Assembly: GCA_029060585.1 (NCBI GenBank)
Contig: JAIDTS010000157.1
Span: 1 to 9,146, forward strand
Direction: 5' to 3'
Source of the DNA: Muribaculaceae bacterium
Lineage (GTDB): Bacteria > Bacteroidota > Bacteroidia > Bacteroidales > Muribaculaceae
DNA length: 9,146 bases
A program made the translations under genes and the position numbers. Under the pieces are notes generated by a model that did not search any database, was not told the DNA's origin, and was given only the letters and a program-made list of their open reading frames with translations. Positions 5,743 to 9,146 of the stretch are shown in pieces (position 1 is the stretch's first letter; each line of letters starts with the position of its first letter).

Positions 5743-7371
5743 TTATCGAACCACTTTTTTCTTACCGTTGACTATATAAATCCCAGGAGCCGACGCTTCA
5801 TTAAGCTTGCGTCCGCTAAGGTCGTAAATAGTGGTGTTGACGTCATTCTCATTGATAACAGACACTGCGTCTGCGCCGCTCATATCAAACATCACTGAGA
5901 GTCCGTCGTCAGTATAGTCCCAGACATTTTCTACTCCGAGAATAATTTTCGAAAGATCCGGGGTAGCACATGCGCGTCCGGTCAGCACTTCTTCTGTGTA
6001 GGCTACGTCCCAACTGTTGATGTCGGGATTCCAGAATTCTGTCATCACTTCAAAAGTCATATTCTCCTCCATCCATGAAGAACATTCCGGGAGAGCATTT
6101 GTGATCCAGGTCTTCATCCATGTAGCCTCTCCGTCTTTCAAAACATAAGATTGTGGATTCTCACCCTTGCCCACAACGGCCAAGGCAACACCATCGTTGC
6201 CAAAGAAAGTCAAAATGAAAGAATCCTGCTGTTCATACTTGGTGATATCGCGAGACTCGATGTCAAACACCCATATGTAGCTGTAGACATCGGGCATCCA
6301 AGCATCGGGGTCGCTGTCGTCTTCCACATATACAGTATTAGCGAATTTCTTGCCATCGGGTGAAATACGGATTGAATTGAATTCATATATAGGCACTTCT
6401 GAGAGGATCTCAAGTTCCATATCCAACCATGATGAATATGCGGTAGCCCAGGCTTCATATTCCTTTAAAAACTCTGTATAGGCCTTTTGATAATCCTTCA
6501 ATTCCTCATCGGTCATGAAGTCCTCATATTCAGGATATGGCACAGTGTAATCACCGGCATCTCTCCAGTCAAGGACAGCCTCGGTATATGCCTCGATCTC
6601 CTCAGTTGTCATAAAGGATTCCTGACTTGGACATACTGGTCCGTCACCGGGAAATTCGGGGAATACCAATCCTTCGGGATAGAGCTTCTTTTCATCCGGG
6701 AGGCGATAGCTCCACTCTCCCTTTTCGTTTTCCGTATAAATTATCGGATAACGACAAAGGCCATTGGCTATCATCACCTGGCCTATGACAGTCTTTCCGT
6801 CGTCAGAAATGTCTATAGCAGTGACGTACTGGGGTATTCTTCCCGTAAAATCAAGCTCAGGAAATGGAAGCATGACAGCAGTGTCATAGTCATTCTTCTC
6901 AGCGTTCCAGGTCCAGATGCAAGGTTTCTGCATCAGCACGTCGTAATTATAGATATCTCCCCCACCTCCGATATTTCCGCAAATACGGTATCCATCAGAC
7001 GTAATGGCGTTGGCATGATTTGCGAATATGGCGTCCTCAGGCACATCAAGAACATACCATTCTCCATCTTTCCAATAGACAGCTGAGTCATCAGCAGAAG
7101 AGCCTACGACGATACAGGTGTTGGATATGCACTTACCGATGCCTTGAGAATAGCTGCCTACGTCACCGTCGTTGCTGTAGACAACCATTTTTCCTGTGGC
7201 GATATCAACTATCTTGAGGCCTCCCTCTGCTTCAGAGACGAAGTATGCGCCATTAGCGGACATAGCATAAGCGCACGCATCCTCAAAAACTACGGGATCA
7301 GAGGAATTATCAGTTGCTAAAGCTGACAGTCCCATAGCCGACAATCCTGTCAGGAATAGTAGTTTCCTCAT
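5743..7371 (-). CDS. Predicted secreted propeller-like protein with C-terminal sorting-like domain, function unknown
   Basis: I do not recognise a named family for this 542-residue protein. The start at 7371 (MRKLLFLTGLSAMGLSALA) gives a clean signal peptide with likely cleavage after residue 19 (ALA^TD). The longest ORF would begin at 7428, adding 19 arginine-rich residues and overlapping the upstream gene by 26 bp. The mature protein has short repeats with propeller-like phrasing: AITSDGYRICGNI, AIDISDDGKTVIGQV and IRISPDGKKFANTV (about residues 122, 185 and 334), plus GLKIVDIATGKMVVY near the N-terminus. These resemble beta-propeller or HAF-type blades. Between them lies an acidic, Tyr/Glu-rich segment (about 225-325) with two related FMTxEE units. 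The last ~33 residues (TTIYDLSGRKL...GIYIVNGKKKVV) resemble the Bacteroidales C-terminal module of exported proteins (type IX sorting-domain-like). It is probably periplasmic or surface-exposed. It lies 31 bp after the DUF5606 gene, followed by a terminator. Confidence 0.8.
   Translation of the reverse strand: MRKLLFLTGLSAMGLSALATDNSSDPVVFEDACAYAMSANGAYFVSEAEGGLKIVDIATGKMVVYSNDGDVGSYSQGIGKCISNTCIVVGSSADDSAVYWKDGEWYVLDVPEDAIFANHANAITSDGYRICGNIGGGGDIYNYDVLMQKPCIWTWNAEKNDYDTAVMLPFPELDFTGRIPQYVTAIDISDDGKTVIGQVMIANGLCRYPIIYTENEKGEWSYRLPDEKKLYPEGLVFPEFPGDGPVCPSQESFMTTEEIEAYTEAVLDWRDAGDYTVPYPEYEDFMTDEELKDYQKAYTEFLKEYEAWATAYSSWLDMELEILSEVPIYEFNSIRISPDGKKFANTVYVEDDSDPDAWMPDVYSYIWVFDIESRDITKYEQQDSFILTFFGNDGVALAVVGKGENPQSYVLKDGEATWMKTWITNALPECSSWMEENMTFEVMTEFWNPDINSWDVAYTEEVLTGRACATPDLSKIILGVENVWDYTDDGLSVMFDMSGADAVSVINENDVNTTIYDLSGRKLNEASAPGIYIVNGKKKVVR
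6481..6615 (-). repeat. Duplicated FMTxEE-(I/L)-xxY-xxA unit inside the secreted protein
   Basis: Bases 6577-6615 encode FMTTEEIEAYTEA and bases 6481-6519 encode FMTDEELKDYQKA, 32 residues apart in the protein (start-to-start). Seven of 13 residues are identical (F, M, T, E, E, Y, A). Codon choices differ between the copies (for example TTT ATG ACA against TTC ATG ACC), so the duplication is old or the resemblance is under protein-level selection. Each unit begins with a helix-capping-like Thr followed by acidic residues and reads like the start of an amphipathic helix. Confidence 0.6.
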
Positions 7372-7402
7372 AATTTTTGATTTAAAAGATTGTTGACGAA
7401 CA

Positions 7403-7834
7403 TTATTCCTCCGGAGAAGTCTCAGCATCCTCAGAAGCTTCTAACTCTTCTTCTGTAAACTTGGTGAATCCCTGTGAAATCAACAGATTATACCAGTTGA
7501 ACAGTTTCTTAATATCGGAGGGATAGACTCGATCGCGGTCAAAATCCTCCACAGCTTTGGCAAATTCTTCGCGCAGCATATCGTTGTCCATTGCCTTGAC
7601 ATCGATTTTCTCACCATTCTCAACAGCATAAACACGGTCAAGAATTTTGTCGAGAGGGAGATCCTCTCCTACGGTGTACATCGCAATGTCGCCAAGACAA
7701 ACTACCCTGTCGCGGGCACCTAACGGAAATCTCTTCTTGCTGACCATATCCTCCACGAGAAGTGTGCGTTTTCCGGGAGTGATGATTTTATAGAGCCCGG
7801 GTTTGCCTGTGATTGAAAGTATTTCTTTAAGCAT
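7403..7834 (-). CDS. DUF5606 family protein
   Basis: This is a 143-residue cytoplasmic protein of a family of unknown function found mainly in Bacteroidota. The family hallmarks are the N-terminal MLKEILSITGKPGLYKII (1-18), the ARDRVVCLGDIAMYT stretch (40-54), and the strongly conserved FDRDRVYPSDIKKLFNWYN (98-116). The N-terminal half looks like a small beta-rich SH3-like fold and the C-terminal half is helical. The acidic tail (EEELEASEDAETSPEE) is typically variable. No signal peptide or membrane segment is present. It starts 54 bp after the ybbR stop and ends 31 bp before the secreted-protein start, all on one strand, consistent with one operon. No convincing promoter was seen in the 54-bp gap. 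The family assignment is from recalled sequence resemblance. Confidence 0.88.
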   Translation of the reverse strand: MLKEILSITGKPGLYKIITPGKRTLLVEDMVSKKRFPLGARDRVVCLGDIAMYTVGEDLPLDKILDRVYAVENGEKIDVKAMDNDMLREEFAKAVEDFDRDRVYPSDIKKLFNWYNLLISQGFTKFTEEELEASEDAETSPEE

Positions 7835-7888
7835 GGCTGTTTTTGATTTTTCAATTATGGTTTAATTTTTGTTTGTTTTATCGAAATG

Positions 7889-8866
7889 TCATCGGACAAG
7901 AGTGTATTCCACAGAATCGGAATGAAGTCTCGGATTTACGGCATAGACACCTTTGACGGGCTCTATCCTGAGGGGAATGCGTTCTCCCATATGAGTCGCC
8001 ACATCGTTGTAGTCAACCACTACCCTCACGGCTTTCTTCTCATCTGAGAACTCACTCATCGGCACAAAATAGCTGACCCTGACATTAGATGGGAAAAGAA
8101 GAAGGTTTTCATCCTGCGGAACATTTTCCGCAACAACAGTGACAATCTCCTCTTTAGCCACCAGTGGCTCTACGTTGATCTTGACCTTTACGGAACCCGG
8201 AATAAGTCTTACTCCAGGAATTGACTTTAGTTCCGAGCTGAAGGTCATAGACTCAGAAAGATCTGACTCAACGTAGGATTTAGTCAGTACGCTTGTCATA
8301 GTATCGATGATTTCCCTTGGGCCATATGCCGTGACTCTCGAAGGTTCCGCTGTAGGCTTGCCGTAAACTGTATATCCGGCACGAGCACCTGCCTTAACCG
8401 CCACGACTACGGGAATTGATTTTCCAGGTCGATCCGTATATGTCAGCCTGAGGGAATCCACGCTGCTTGAAATAATAGTGGCGCTGCTTCCGAAAGTCTC
8501 CTTCAGAGCAGCCATCATGTCGGAACGTGAACAGATAAGCTGCCGTCCATCTGCAAGTTCGCGGAAATTGAGATGAAGAGTCGGAGTATGCAGCCACATT
8601 GTACGCATAAGGCTTGATCCCTTGTCTTTCACTTCAACATGTATTGTCTTAGGGACCTCAGAAATGAAAGTGATGCTGTCAGGCTGATTACTGATCTTCA
8701 CATTCACGATGCATCCATCCTGCACAGAGTCGTTGAGTGTCAGAATAATCCAGAAAAGAGCAGCAATTCCGACGAAAACCGCATAAGTAAGGATGCTCCG
8801 GAACCTTGATGACTTCCGGAGTTTCCTCCACCAAACTACTATATTGCCGAGCCAGTTTCCGTGCAT
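7889..8866 (-). CDS. YbbR-like domain protein, single-pass membrane anchored
   Basis: This 325-residue protein has a short basic cytoplasmic N-terminus (WWRKLRKSSRFRS), one transmembrane helix at about residues 25-44 (ILTYAVFVGIAALFWIILTL), and an extracytoplasmic region of YbbR-type repeats. Three repeats can be seen, at about 50-145, 150-233 and 240-322. The family phrasing is clearest in VPKTIHVEVKDKGSSL, IPVVVAVKAGARAGYTVYGKPTAEPSRVTAYGP and the closing KGVYAVNPRLHSDSVEY. In Firmicutes, YbbR (CdaR) regulates the diadenylate cyclase CdaA. No cdaA is in this window, so that role should not be transferred. The gene starts 21 bp after the yajC stop, the pairing usual in Bacteroidales. The start at 8866 places the helix close to the N-terminus, as expected. 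Confidence 0.88.
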   Translation of the reverse strand: MHGNWLGNIVVWWRKLRKSSRFRSILTYAVFVGIAALFWIILTLNDSVQDGCIVNVKISNQPDSITFISEVPKTIHVEVKDKGSSLMRTMWLHTPTLHLNFRELADGRQLICSRSDMMAALKETFGSSATIISSSVDSLRLTYTDRPGKSIPVVVAVKAGARAGYTVYGKPTAEPSRVTAYGPREIIDTMTSVLTKSYVESDLSESMTFSSELKSIPGVRLIPGSVKVKINVEPLVAKEEIVTVVAENVPQDENLLLFPSNVRVSYFVPMSEFSDEKKAVRVVVDYNDVATHMGERIPLRIEPVKGVYAVNPRLHSDSVEYTLVR

Positions 8867-8887
8867 GCGGTATCCAGTCAGAGTTAA

Positions 8888-9146
8888 TTACTGCTGTGCA
8901 TTGGGGTTTTCCACACCAGCTGGGAAAACAGAACCTTTGTCTACCTTCATCTGGACGCCAGGAGCGACCTCAATCATAACGGTAGCATCGGTGATTTCCT
9001 TAAGTTTGCCGTGAATGCCACCAGCCGTAACCACTCTGTCGCCAGTCTTCATGGCCTCACGGGCCTTTTTGATCTCTTTCTGTTTTTTCTGCTGCGGTCT
9101 GATCATGAAGAAATAGAAGATCACGATCATCGCCACGATCATTAGC
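8888..9146 (-). CDS. yajC: Preprotein translocase subunit YajC, 5' end cut by window edge
   Basis: YajC is a small inner-membrane protein that associates with SecDF in the Sec translocase. The visible part shows the end of the single transmembrane helix (LMIVAMIVIFYFF) and the hallmark FFMIRPQQKKQKE. The conserved cytoplasmic domain follows, with AMKTGDRVVTAGGIHGKLKEITDATVMIEVAPGVQMKVDKGSVF. An ATG at 9142 exists but is unlikely to be the start. The reading frame stays open to the window edge, and starting at 9142 would leave almost nothing before the helix. Family members normally carry a further segment upstream, so the true start is probably just outside. It is followed by ybbR after 21 bp. 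Confidence 0.93.
   Translation of the reverse strand, partial: LMIVAMIVIFYFFMIRPQQKKQKEIKKAREAMKTGDRVVTAGGIHGKLKEITDATVMIEVAPGVQMKVDKGSVFPAGVENPNAQQ

Noticed and set aside
6487..7086. 199-residue plus-strand ORF opposite the secreted-protein gene
   Set aside because: It is antisense to a protein with a clear signal peptide and C-terminal module. The translation shows no family features, and no promoter or terminator fits it.
1..9146. Undescribed multi-gene system, mobile element, CRISPR array or defence island
   Set aside because: Eight of nine genes belong to widespread housekeeping or conserved families. No direct-repeat arrays, transposase, integrase, tRNA-linked attachment site or toxin-antitoxin-like pair was found.

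Overview
This is a typical core-genome stretch from a member of the Bacteroidota, most likely order Bacteroidales and possibly the gut family Muribaculaceae. The evidence is a DUF5606 gene (a family largely confined to this phylum), an HtpG carrying the long C-terminal coiled-coil insert common in Bacteroidales, a predicted exported protein ending in a Bacteroidales-type C-terminal sorting-like module, A-rich leaders without clear Shine-Dalgarno sites, and a promoter of the phylum-specific TTG/N19/TAnnTTTG type. The family-level placement is inference from protein flavour only.

Layout. The left part (1-1191) is on the minus strand: the beginning of an SLC45-like MFS sugar transporter gene, cut by the window edge, preceded by nfo (endonuclease IV). 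A 106-bp divergent intergenic region (1192-1297) separates nfo from a plus-strand pair, a SpoU/TrmH-family rRNA methyltransferase and radA, which are only 2 bp apart. A 16-bp-stem hairpin at 3459-3495 sits between the convergent ends of radA and htpG and probably terminates both. The rest of the window is on the minus strand. In transcription order it holds yajC (cut by the right edge), a YbbR-like membrane-anchored protein, DUF5606, and a predicted secreted propeller-like protein. A hairpin terminator at 5669-5702 follows, and then htpG with its own upstream region.

Functions. nfo and radA serve DNA repair and recombination, the methyltransferase modifies RNA, and htpG is the Hsp90 chaperone. 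yajC and ybbR are envelope and secretion functions, and the unnamed 542-residue protein is exported. No gene cluster looks like a mobile element, defence system, biosynthetic cluster or other new multi-gene system. No tRNA, rRNA, CRISPR array or insertion sequence was seen. No gap between genes exceeds 300 bp.

The least explained item is the secreted protein at 5743-7371. It has a duplicated acidic, tyrosine-rich helical insert between propeller-like repeats. Its start should be taken as the internal methionine at 7371, because the longest ORF would begin at 7428 inside the upstream gene. Other points worth checking are an imperfect palindrome at the predicted htpG transcription start, a possibly leaderless methyltransferase-radA transcript, and the absence of coaE from the yajC-ybbR-DUF5606 neighbourhood.
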